Below are positions 21,284 to 30,000 of a stretch of DNA of 64,000 bases, piece after piece. Each line of letters starts with the position of its first letter. Positions within the stretch are counted from its first letter, which is position 1. The notes beneath the pieces were generated by a model. The model searched no databases. It was not told the DNA's origin and worked only from the letters and a program-made list of their open reading frames with translations. Origin of the DNA: Marinobacter maritimus (GTDB lineage: Bacteria; Pseudomonadota; Gammaproteobacteria; Pseudomonadales; Oleiphilaceae); contig NZ_VCGW01000005.1 in the NCBI RefSeq assembly GCF_007671675.1, positions 124,001 through 188,000 of the forward strand, in the 5' to 3' direction. The position numbers and the translations under genes were made by a program.

Positions 21284-21686
21284 CGTCGCGGTCGCTCACG
21301 GCTTCAAACCGCCCATTGCGGAATTGGCCAATCTGGCGCATACCATCGGGGTAAATAGCTTCCAGGTACCCAGGTTTGTCAGCGGCGGCTTGATAAACCG
21401 TCCGCCCCCGAGCAATCGAGCGGCTCAATTCGCCGCTGTCGCGGGCCTGATTCACTTCTGCCCACAAATCATCACTGGTGACCGTTTCCGGAACCACTGG
21501 CTCCACCTTCACGCGCCGGATGCCCTGAAGAATGGCAATTAGATCCTCCGCGCTTACCTCCCCTGCAACCACACGACCTATCTCCGCCCAATACTCGATC
21601 TGTTTGGGCGTAGAGCGGCGGTGGACCTGCCCCTCGGCAGCGGCGTGACGAACCAGATTATCATCCAGACGAATGGCGATAGTCAT
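21273..21686 (-). CDS. ParD-like antitoxin
   Basis: A 137-residue protein from the ATG at 21686 (MTIAIRLDDNLVRHAAAEG), with GGAGGT four bases upstream. The first 75 residues (QVHRRSTPKQIEYWAEIGRV) match the ParD-like antitoxin family with a ribbon-helix-helix type opening. The C-terminal part (residues about 90-137) is a separate Tyr/Gly-containing tail (YPDGMRQIGQFRNGRFE) that could contact the toxin. It lies directly ahead of, and overlaps, the zeta-like gene. Two inverted repeats upstream may be its own operator. The pairing with a zeta kinase rather than ParE is notable. Confidence 0.78.
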   Translation of the reverse strand: MTIAIRLDDNLVRHAAAEGQVHRRSTPKQIEYWAEIGRVVAGEVSAEDLIAILQGIRRVKVEPVVPETVTSDDLWAEVNQARDSGELSRSIARGRTVYQAAADKPGYLEAIYPDGMRQIGQFRNGRFEAVSDRDDAA

Positions 21687-21734
21687 GTGAACCTCCAATG
21701 GCTTGGCTTTTAATATTTACAGATTACCACGGGC

Positions 21735-21776
21735 GTTGCATTTTGCAACAATTGTCGCAAATGGATCATGCATCCA
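21735..21776. promoter_or_regulatory. Two inverted repeats upstream of the antitoxin gene
   Basis: GTTGCA-TTT-TGCAAC at 21735-21749 and TGGAT-CATGC-ATCCA at 21762-21776 are both perfect inverted repeats 49-90 bases ahead of the antitoxin ATG. Type II antitoxins commonly bind such repeats to control their own operon. The second repeat is short and could be chance. Assignment as an operator is inference. Confidence 0.45.
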
Positions 21777-21803
21777 AGAGCTCAAGCAAGCCGCGTTCTT
21801 TGC

Positions 21804-22932
21804 TCATGCCGTCATCGCTCTCCTGGAGACGGCCTCGTCGCTTACGAGTGCAAAAATTTCCAGGGTGGGCTTGCCGGGATGTATCTTTTGCAATTCCAAT
21901 ACACGCCTGCTCTGGCGTTTCAGTTCCTCGCTCGGCTTCGCCCATTGGTTTTCCGGGAGTGCTTCAGACCAATCAGACATTGCCTTTGGCAAGGTCTTTC
22001 GGCTCACGCGTTTGATCTTTTGGACCTCCCATTCCACCAGCCGGTTCGGGATCGTCCAGAAGGTCACAAGGTGGTATAGGTACCAGCCGATCAGGTAGAA
22101 CATTCCCCGCTTGCCTTGCCTGTATTCGCAATGGAGGCGTTTGCGGGCGTTGCGGAAGACATGAACGCCTTCCCACGGCGGATCGTCCGGGCCTTGAAGT
22201 TCCAGTGGGTCCTGGATTTCTTTCAGGGTGTGCACTTCATATTCCATGTACGCCCGGATCGCTTCCCAGTTGCTGATGGCCAGCGGCAAGCCCGGGGTTT
22301 CAAACTCCAGGGTATATTTCTCACCCGTTTCCGGGTGATAGAAGCCAATGCCGAAGCCGTACTGGCGTTGCACGCCATATTCCGTAGCGCCTTGTGCTTC
22401 TGTGACCCAGGCGACCAAGTCTTCCCAAGGGACGAAGATCGGTTCTTTCTGGCCCTCAGGTACAAAACATACTTCACGGCGTTGGCGATTGAAGCGGGTG
22501 GGGATCACATTTTTTAACTTGCCATAAGCCAGCCAACGAGGAAAGGAGAGCATAAAGAAACCAAACAGCCCAGCCCAGATAGAAATCTGGAAGGAATAAT
22601 CAAAGGTTACGCGCCCCCCCCATAGGGCATCTTCCCAGCCATTACCGAAAACAACCCCCCCCAAAAAAGACGACAATGGGGAAAACAAATGCAATAAACA
22701 AAAAACAAAAAAAGGGTATGCCCAAAGAGGCCTGCCAACCAAAAACTGAGGTAGTACCAGCCCCAAAATCCAGGTAGGCATCATTCACTTCTCCCACCAC
22801 GTGGTCATGATCCACCGGCAACAGTCCGGTCGGCAGAGGTGCGGGTGACAAAAATGTTAGCCGTCCGCTCGGAAAGGGCTCAGAACGCCCCGCACGGGGC
22901 AGTAACTCTGACTGATTGGTTTTCGCATTCAT
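21804..22932 (-). pseudogene. DUF6708-like membrane protein, frameshifted at a G8 run
   Basis: Two overlapping frames together encode one protein. The first runs from ATG 22932 (MNAKTNQSELLPRAG) through EVNDAYLDFGAG and a membrane helix, and stops at 22642. The second carries the rest (LGGVVFGNGWEDALW ... to 21804) with further helices and the FNRQRREVCFVPEG region typical of DUF6708. Removing one base from the run of eight G (coding strand, 22655-22662) joins them into one frame of about 375 residues. It may be a broken gene, a phase-variable one or a base-call error. The ATG overlaps the stop of the preceding orphan tail as TAATG. Confidence 0.75.
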
Positions 22933-23310
22933 TAAAGGGTATCCATCACTATGAGTGGCTGGCAGAGCTGCCACCAGGAAATCTCAGCTTTTGGCATTTC
23001 CTGAACAGGAGTCAGGGGATACCGACTCTCGGGCGTGACCTTCAGCATATACACAGCACTTGTGTAAGCACCGACTGCCTGTAGAGTTTCCAGTTTGATC
23101 ATCAGGCTAAGATCACGGGGTCGGATACCATGTTTAGTTTTATCATGGGCTGGTGGTTTGAAGGTAACCTGAAGCCCAACCTGAACCCGGGTCGTCACCG
23201 ACTCCTGATGTAGGAGGCTACGATATTCACCATCCTGAAGCTCTCGTTTCACCAGAAATCGAACACCACACTGATGAGGTAGGAATTGTCTGGCAATGAC
23301 TTCCTTTCGT
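22932..23310 (-). pseudogene. Orphan C-terminal fragment of a VasX-like effector, with a different tip
   Basis: The frame ending at 22932 reads VIARQFLPHQ-CGVRFLVKREL-QDGEYRSLL...TTRVQVGLQ. This aligns closely with residues 1023-1065 of the effector at 27074-30442 (VMARQSLPHL...VRFLVKREL...TTRVRVGLQ). After that the two sequences differ completely, here ending in about 75 residues with SWWQLCQPLIVMDTL. No good ribosome site is visible; a GTG at 23252 is the first likely start. The homology begins right at the stop of the upstream membrane gene. This is the pattern of an orphan effector tail left by recombination. The TAATG overlap with the next gene suggests it could still be translated. Confidence 0.7.
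23161..23305 (-). repeat. Repeat copy 1 (orphan effector tail)
   Basis: About 145 bases strongly similar to 27241-27380, both on the minus strand. The shared block codes for the RFLVKREL...TTRV segment. Shared runs include CTCTCGTTTCACCAGAAATC. Similarity ends abruptly near 23161. Confidence 0.75.
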
Positions 23311-24369
23311 TCATATAGACCACGCTCCCGCCGGTCTCTGCTTTCGGTACTCCTCCATCGAGATCTTGCCTAGCTGTGGGGTGAGTTTGCAGACTCGGCT
23401 TCCCCAAGGATATTCATTCTGATATCTGTGAACTTCCGTCCAACCCTTACCCTCCTTCCAGGATTCCAGATCAAGGTCGCGCCAGTATCGCGGGTTACGC
23501 CCTGTCTTTCTGTCGTGTTCTGCCGTTACGGGATCCAGGTGACGGAAAGGTTCGAGGCGAGGGGTATCCGGTAACGGCTGAGCCACGTCCATGTAGCGCT
23601 GCAACATATCCCAGGTCGCAAGCACTTCATTCTTGTTGGATTCGATTGAACTAAAGGCCGTTTTGTTGAAGGTTTTCTGGGTATAGCGGTGTACCAGCAT
23701 TAACCGGTAGAACACACCGCTTTCCTGAATAACCCTATCAACGTAGGCATCGAATTCTATAAAGGGAGCTTCAAAAAACCGTTTCCGTCCCAAAGCAATG
23801 CGAACCTGCCCGGTGACCCGGTTGAACTCACTGCATCCGTCTTCCAGCGTCTCGCTCAGCTTTTTGGTGAGAGTCTTTTCGAAAGGCTTGAGGAAGAAGC
23901 CTATACCGGTGCTCATGATCCAGTTGGTGGTGGGCGGGGTTATCCAAATAGCGAATATGTACCATGCGAGAGCTAGTACTATACCAACGCCGCCCACGAG
24001 CAACCCTGGAAGAGATCGAACTAACTCTATCTCGACGATCGTCCAAACCAACACTGCTGGGCCTGCGAGCCATAAAATGAATATCCAAATAATGGGAATG
24101 ATCAAGATCAGAAACTTTAACCCCAGCTTCCCATTCAAAAACCTTATCCGCTGGTGGTTCCACCACCACTCTTTGTCCTGAAATTCAGGATCGCTTTTCT
24201 TACAGTCCTGAAGCGCTTCAACAGACTCAATCGTGCCAAGATAAGGAACGGCCCCCGCGTAGCTGCCAATGGGCTGAAGCTCCTCGCCAATGCGAGCGCG
24301 CTTCCTGGGGGATTCAGGCAAGGGGCCGATGGCTGTTGCCCGAAAGGCAGTCTCCATAAACTCAGGCAC
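23311..24369 (-). CDS. Probable type VI immunity-like membrane protein, copy C
   Basis: A 352-residue protein with two or three hydrophobic segments in the first half, IPIIWIFILWLAG near residue 90 and GIVLALAWYIFAIW near 130. A conserved cytoplasmic-looking C-terminal half has FDAYVDRVIQ, YRLMLVHRYTQKTFNK, WDMLQRYMDV and TGRNPRYWRDLD. It is one of three relatives in this locus (see 24832 and 26001) and is closest to the 26001 copy, even in DNA. The GTG start at 24369 aligns with the start of that copy; an ATG at 24357 is possible. I infer immunity to a pore-forming VasX-like effector from membrane nature and position. DUF6708 kinship is possible but not sure. Confidence 0.65.
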   Translation of the reverse strand: MPEFMETAFRATAIGPLPESPRKRARIGEELQPIGSYAGAVPYLGTIESVEALQDCKKSDPEFQDKEWWWNHQRIRFLNGKLGLKFLILIIPIIWIFILWLAGPAVLVWTIVEIELVRSLPGLLVGGVGIVLALAWYIFAIWITPPTTNWIMSTGIGFFLKPFEKTLTKKLSETLEDGCSEFNRVTGQVRIALGRKRFFEAPFIEFDAYVDRVIQESGVFYRLMLVHRYTQKTFNKTAFSSIESNKNEVLATWDMLQRYMDVAQPLPDTPRLEPFRHLDPVTAEHDRKTGRNPRYWRDLDLESWKEGKGWTEVHRYQNEYPWGSRVCKLTPQLGKISMEEYRKQRPAGAWSI

Positions 24370-24404
24370 TTTCTGCAGGCCTTGCCTTGCGGCTTCCTCT
24401 GTGA

Positions 24405-24752
24405 TCAGTCACTGGCGTCAACGCTCTGTAACTCAAGAACACTGCCGCTTTGGCCAGAGGCCATCAATGCAGAAATCAGAATGAAAGGAATCGCAACGTA
24501 ATAGGTCGGAAAACCAGCATTACCAAAAATATTGATCAGCGCCACAACACCAACGGTTGCAGCTCCAATTGTTAAGGTCAATACCGACAGTTTGGCTTTT
24601 CGTTCTGACTCCGGGTCTGTCTTTATCTTGACCATCGACCCACACTCGGTGCATTCGACAGGTTCAGGTTTTTCCAGCTTCTCCAACTGCTCTTTCGACA
24701 GCTGATTCTTGCCATTGCAAGTCGCGCAGATTGCTTCTAAATAATCACTCAT
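24405..24752 (-). CDS. Small zinc-ribbon membrane protein
   Basis: A 115-residue protein with CATC near the N-terminus and CTEC about 25 residues later, forming a likely zinc ribbon. A charged linker follows, then two hydrophobic helices (LSVLTLTIGAATVGVVALI and YYVAIPFILISALMA). AGGGA precedes the ATG at good distance. It lies between immunity-like copies B and C, so it belongs to the same transcription unit. I do not recognise a named family, and its role in the island is unknown. Confidence 0.7.
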   Translation of the reverse strand: MSDYLEAICATCNGKNQLSKEQLEKLEKPEPVECTECGSMVKIKTDPESERKAKLSVLTLTIGAATVGVVALINIFGNAGFPTYYVAIPFILISALMASGQSGSVLELQSVDASD

Positions 24753-24831
24753 CGTTTCTTCCCTGAAATTGAGTTCGCTTCTTGGTCTTCCCTGTCCCGA
24801 CTTTCTCTTTGAAAGAATGTCTGATCGGGCA

Positions 24832-25899
24832 TTAAATCGGCCAAGCCTCCGGGGATCGCTTTTTGCGATATTCTTCCATTGAGATCTGGCCCAGTTGCGG
24901 GGTCAGCCTGCAAGTGCGCTTGCCCCAGGGATATTCCGCTTGTCGCTTCAGCCACTCGGCCCCTTCACACTGCTTCCAAGCTTCTATATCCAGATCGCGC
25001 CAGTAGCGGGGATTTCGCCCGGTGCGCTGATCATGCTCGACGGTTACCGGGTCCAGGTGCCGGAAGGGCTCCAGTCTTGGTACATCGGGCAAGGGCTGGA
25101 TCACATCCATGTACCGTTGGAGCATATCCCACAGTGCCATCACTTCTTCTTTCGCCGGTTCTACACGGCTCAAGGACGTTTGAATGAATTGTTTACCAGT
25201 GTATCGGTGCACGAACATCAGGCGATAGAAGATACCCCCCGCCTCGATCACTCGTTCCACATAGGCATCAAATTCTTCAAAGGGGGCCGTCAGTTTCTTG
25301 CCCCCCGATAGAGCGAAGCTCACCTCGCCGGTCTCACGACTGAAACAGCTTTCACCCGCCTCCAGACCTCGATCCAGTAGCTTGGCGAGGAGTTTGTCGA
25401 ATGGCCTGAGCAGTAGGGCAAAAAAGCCCATGACCCAAGGCATGGTTTTTATGAGGATATAAAAAGACGCGGCTATCCAGCCAAAACCCACTACAAGAAA
25501 CCAAAGCACTTTAAGGATTCGGGGCATTTCAACAAAGTCAGCGAGATACAATGACAGCACGCCGCCGCCCCCCACTAAAGCGGTGCCCCAAACGTAGGGA
25601 ATAAGCAGTATCAAAGCAGAAAGGCCAAGAAAGGCTTTACCGTTGAGAAAACGAATTTTCTGATGACTCCACCACCAGTCGCCAGAAGTAAATGCCTCGG
25701 GTTCGCTCTGTCTCTGATGCTGGATGTCACCAGCATCCTCACACACCCGGTAATAGGGCTCGATCCCAGTGTAATTGCCAACAGGTTGAAGATCTTGACC
25801 AAGCTGTTTTCTACTTTTTGCGGGTTCCGGAAGAAGCGGGACCTGATCTGACCGGAACCCATCCTTTTCATGGCTGATTTTTTCACCATTTTTGCTCAC
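24832..25899 (-). CDS. Probable type VI immunity-like membrane protein, copy B
   Basis: A 355-residue relative of the 23311 and 26001 proteins and the most diverged of the three. Its N-terminal 30 residues differ (charged, KNGEKISHEKDGF). The core keeps LQPVGNYTGIEPYY, then two hydrophobic stretches, FDAYVERVIEAGGIFYRLM, WDMLQRYMDV and TGRNPRYWRDLD, and ends in SPEAWPI. The start is GTG at 25899 with AGAGGT upstream. It is separated from copy A by about 100 bases with no other gene. Immunity is inferred from context only. Confidence 0.65.
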   Translation of the reverse strand: MSKNGEKISHEKDGFRSDQVPLLPEPAKSRKQLGQDLQPVGNYTGIEPYYRVCEDAGDIQHQRQSEPEAFTSGDWWWSHQKIRFLNGKAFLGLSALILLIPYVWGTALVGGGGVLSLYLADFVEMPRILKVLWFLVVGFGWIAASFYILIKTMPWVMGFFALLLRPFDKLLAKLLDRGLEAGESCFSRETGEVSFALSGGKKLTAPFEEFDAYVERVIEAGGIFYRLMFVHRYTGKQFIQTSLSRVEPAKEEVMALWDMLQRYMDVIQPLPDVPRLEPFRHLDPVTVEHDQRTGRNPRYWRDLDIEAWKQCEGAEWLKRQAEYPWGKRTCRLTPQLGQISMEEYRKKRSPEAWPI

Positions 25900-26000
25900 A
25901 GGGTGACCTCTTACTAAGCCCTACATCAAGCATCGTCTATCCCCAAACGAGCTCCACATTTCTGTACGTCTTGAAAAAGCTTGACCCGGATTTTCATTTC

Positions 26001-27077
26001 TCAGATCGGCCATGAACCCGCAGGGCGTTTTTGCCGGTACTCGTCCATGGAAATCTTGCCCAGTCGGGGCGTGAGCTTGCAGGTTCGGCTGCTCCAAGGG
26101 AATTGGCTCTGCCTCTGATGGATCTCAGTCCATCCCTCACCTTCCTTCCAGGACTCAAGATCCAGATCCCGCCAATAACGGGGGTTGCGGCCAGTTTTCT
26201 TGTCATGCTCCACAGTGACCGGATCCAGATGGCGGAAGGGTTCCAGGCGCGGCGTATCGGGGAGGGGTTGGGTCACGTCCATGTAACGCTGAAGCATATC
26301 CCAAAGGGCCAACACCTCGTGCTTTTCAGCTTCGATGGTGCTGAAGGCGGTCTTGTTGAAGGTTTTCTGAGTGTAGCGGTGCACCAGCATTAGCCGATAG
26401 AAGATGCCGCCGTGCTGAACAACCCGCTCTACATAGGCGTCAAATTCCACAAAAGGGGCTTCGAAAAAGCGCTTTCGCCCAAGCGCAAAGCGCACTTGGC
26501 CAGTGATGCGGTTGAATTCGCTGCAACCATCTTCGAGAGTATCGTCCAGCTTCTTGTTGATGATTTTTTCGAAGGGTTTGAGAAAAAAACCGATGCCGGT
26601 GCTCATGATCCAGTTGGTGGTGGGGGGAATGATCCAAAATGAAAATATTAACCACGCTGGCACCAAGAAAAACAACAGCGCCAAATGAAGAAAAGCGGGA
26701 AGTTCATACCATTCAGTTAACTGCACCACCCCCCAAACTACGGATCCTAATCCACCGATTACTAGTGTTAGTACCCAGGTCAGCGGTAAGGCTAGAATCA
26801 GGAATTTGATCCCCTGCTTTCCGTTAAGAAAGCGAAGACGTTGGTGATCCGACCACCAATCTTCGTCTTTGAATTCAGAATCTGTTTTCTCATGATCTTG
26901 AAGTGCCTCCACATCTTGGACTGTTCCGTGATAGGGAATGACTCCTGCATAGCTGCCAACGGGCTGCAATTCTTCGCCAATACGGATGCGTTTTTGTGGA
27001 CTTTCGGGCAAAGGCTCTATAGCCGTCGCCCTGAAGACCGTGGCCGAAAATTCACACATAGCTTGGGAGCCTCTCAT
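26001..27077 (-). CDS. Probable cognate immunity protein of the VasX-like effector, copy A
   Basis: A 358-residue membrane protein directly downstream of the effector gene, overlapping it by ATGA, which makes it the best candidate for the cognate immunity protein. Hydrophobic segments lie near residues 90-115 and 125-160, then FDAYVERVVQHGGIFYRLM, YTQKTFNKTAF and TGRNPRYWRDLD. An in-frame ATG at 27059 (MCEFSATVFRAT) aligns with the start of copy C and may be the true start. Pore-forming VasX effectors are known to be neutralised by inner-membrane proteins, which fits this protein. Confidence 0.7.
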   Translation of the reverse strand: MRGSQAMCEFSATVFRATAIEPLPESPQKRIRIGEELQPVGSYAGVIPYHGTVQDVEALQDHEKTDSEFKDEDWWSDHQRLRFLNGKQGIKFLILALPLTWVLTLVIGGLGSVVWGVVQLTEWYELPAFLHLALLFFLVPAWLIFSFWIIPPTTNWIMSTGIGFFLKPFEKIINKKLDDTLEDGCSEFNRITGQVRFALGRKRFFEAPFVEFDAYVERVVQHGGIFYRLMLVHRYTQKTFNKTAFSTIEAEKHEVLALWDMLQRYMDVTQPLPDTPRLEPFRHLDPVTVEHDKKTGRNPRYWRDLDLESWKEGEGWTEIHQRQSQFPWSSRTCKLTPRLGKISMDEYRQKRPAGSWPI

Positions 27078-30000
27078 GCGCTAACCTCAACGAAAAACCA
27101 ATACGGCGACTTGGGCTGAGAATGAGGATCCAAGATAGTCCGCTCCTTAGGTGGTGGGTTGCTGTGGCGGGCAGCGCTATATGGTTCGTAGTCTTCATAC
27201 AGCGGTGCAGGAAACACCAGTGGCCCCAGTTCGGTATCCAAAGTAGCCTGAAGCCCGACCCTAACCCGGGTCGTCACCGACTCCTGATAGAGCAGGCTAC
27301 GATACTCACTACCCTGAAGCTCTCGTTTCACCAGAAATCGAACAGCAGACAGGTGCGGCAGGGATTGCCTGGCCATGACATTCGTCAACGGTGTGGTTTT
27401 GACGAGCTGAGTGCTGCTAACTGGAGCTATTGAGCCCGGCGCAACAATACTTGTATTCGACGATTGGTAGGCAACTTCCTGTACGACCAGATTGAATGGC
27501 CTCACAGGTAAGTCTTCCCTGCACTCATTCCCACGGAAAATACTCAACTGGCTGACGAGAGGGAATTGCATTGTTATCACGTAATCATCCGGCTGCGGCG
27601 AATAACTCGGATGGGATAGTGCTGGGTCTGGCTCAATATCTGCGTACTTTTGGGCAGTCACCTGAATCGGTGAAAGAAGAGAAAGCAACTGGCTGTAATA
27701 AGCTTGATCATCTTGCCTAGCCAGCAAGTCGTCGGGATAGCACCCCCAGTGACCACGCTTTAGTAGTTGTTCGAACGAATCGTCTGTTGCTGCGTCTGCA
27801 TATACCCCGCCTCCAACGACCATTGATATACCAAGGATGGCCCAACCCCAACCGGGTATGGCCAGCAAAGAGCCGACGAGTGGCTGAGCCAGGAAAATCA
27901 AACCACCTGTCACTGCTATTGCGTGGCCTGTAGCAGCATCGAAATCTTTATTGGACAGACTAATTCGCATCTCCCAAGAGCTCAAGGCAACACCGACGGC
28001 TCCCGCTGTAAAACTTGCTAAGCCAACAGTTCGAACGAGTGTGCCTGCTCTAAGTTTTCTTAGCCTGGTACCAATAAAGACCCAGTTTTTCATGTCAAAA
28101 AGTGGTCGGACGGAAAACCTGTAAACCTTGGTTTTTATCTTATTATTGCCCTCCAGAACAACGTTAAGCTTTAGAGATGCAGCAAGTAACTCTGTAAAAG
28201 CGCCGGCCATCTTGCTAGATGCCAATAAAGTATTGCCGTCACGACGCCGAAGCACCTGAATCACGTTTTGAGATTCCATAAAAATATTAAATGCCGCCAA
28301 CACCACCAACCCACGGGACACAACCGGGCCATCTACAATTTTCCCGACACGCTTGGCGAAATCCACCTTCAACAGCCCAAGCTTCTGTGCCTCGGGGTGC
28401 GCGTCAGGCGCAAAGAACACCATGGTTCCACCGGCTACCTTATGAACAGCTTCCTCCACCGCATCAGCGGCTCGTGTGGGGCTGCTTGATGCCATTACGT
28501 CATCAGAGCTGTCGAACAGGTCCGCATACAGATAATCTTTTTTTCGAGTGAGTACGCCTTCTGTATGGTCAAAGTCATTTAAACCCCGGTCGAGGCCATT
28601 TCCGTGCACACCAAGAATAGAGCCACTTATGACGGCACCTGCCCGATCCATCACCCTGATGCCTTTCAACTCGGGATCAGCCAAAACAAGGTTCGATGAA
28701 ACACCCTGCATGACCCTCTGCAATTCAACCTGCTGAATTTCGCCTTCCTCCAACAGGCGTTTGCACACCGCCAATATCGCGGAGCTCCACTCAGTCAATG
28801 CGCCGGATACCAGACCTCCAACTTTCCCCGCATTGGAAACATCCTTGATAACGCTGTCAGTACCCTCTCTTTTTTCTTTAAGCTGCTTTTCCAGATACAC
28901 CAATGACTGCGTGTTCAGGCGGTTCAGCATAGCCTCATCAATCTCGGCCTGCCCATCAGCAAGCGCCCGCAACCGTTCATAAGGAGACGGTATCCCGCCA
29001 TTCTCAGCAGTTGAGTCCACATTTTTGTGCTGCGGTGCCCAATCAGTCAGAAAACTACCCTTAAGGATCCATTGTTTTAATCCGCTTAACACCTGGGCAT
29101 GGCTATTCACACCTTGCGCCTTGAGCACGCCGGGGATTTGCTGCAAAACATTAAGCTTATCCGCTACCAGAAAATAAGCCTCACAGATCGCATGATCACT
29201 GCATGTCCGGTAGTCATCAAAGAATGGGTCGAGTCTCCCCATTTTCATCATGCCGGTTAGGCTTTCAGCATGTTGTTCAATGACGCGGATGGCATGATTC
29301 TTTTCTGCGGTATCCAACACCTCATCCAACTTCTGGCGGTCAATAGCCTCTGCATATTTTGCCAATGACGAAGCCTTTCCGTCTGCCTGTGGATCAAACA
29401 CCGCTTGCCGAATGAGCATCGCCGAGTGAGCCATCGGATTCTTCTGGATGGATACATCAACCGCATCAAGATAATGCAAAGCCAACTGTAACTGAGCTAG
29501 AGAATGGCGCAGTTTGAATAGCGGATCCGGCAATGCCACACAGGCCAGTCCTTTCTGCCCTCTCAGTCCAGCCAATCGGTCTTCATCGGGATCACAACGG
29601 ATATCCAGTTCAACAGGTTCTTCACCCTTTTCTTGCGCTTCGCGCAGGCGGGCGGCTAGTTTTGCGCAGAGCTCTGAATCAGAGGGTTTTTCGAATTCGG
29701 GTGTGAAGTCCCTGGGGTTCTCCAGCATCAGTTCAACACCCAGATCCCTTGCGCGGAGTTCTGGCAAATCCTCAACTCTTGATGCCGGAAATCCGGTCTG
29801 GAAACTGAGACCTTCCACCGTAGTCACGGCCCAGGCGTGCCCGACGCCTGTCGTGCGGGCATTTCGGGCTTTTTCGTCTGCCTCCAGCTTCTGGATATAT
29901 CCCCAATCCCACTGCACTTCACTGTAAGCCATGCGGATATCGTGCATGACCCCCTGGCCCTGCAGGAATACCGGTACAAGCACATCATCAAGCCATTCAC

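Noticed and set aside
24749..24955. A 68-codon minus-strand frame running over the end of the copy-B gene
   Set aside because: It lies inside the 24832 gene in another frame and has no ribosome site or recognisable composition. Treated as a shadow.
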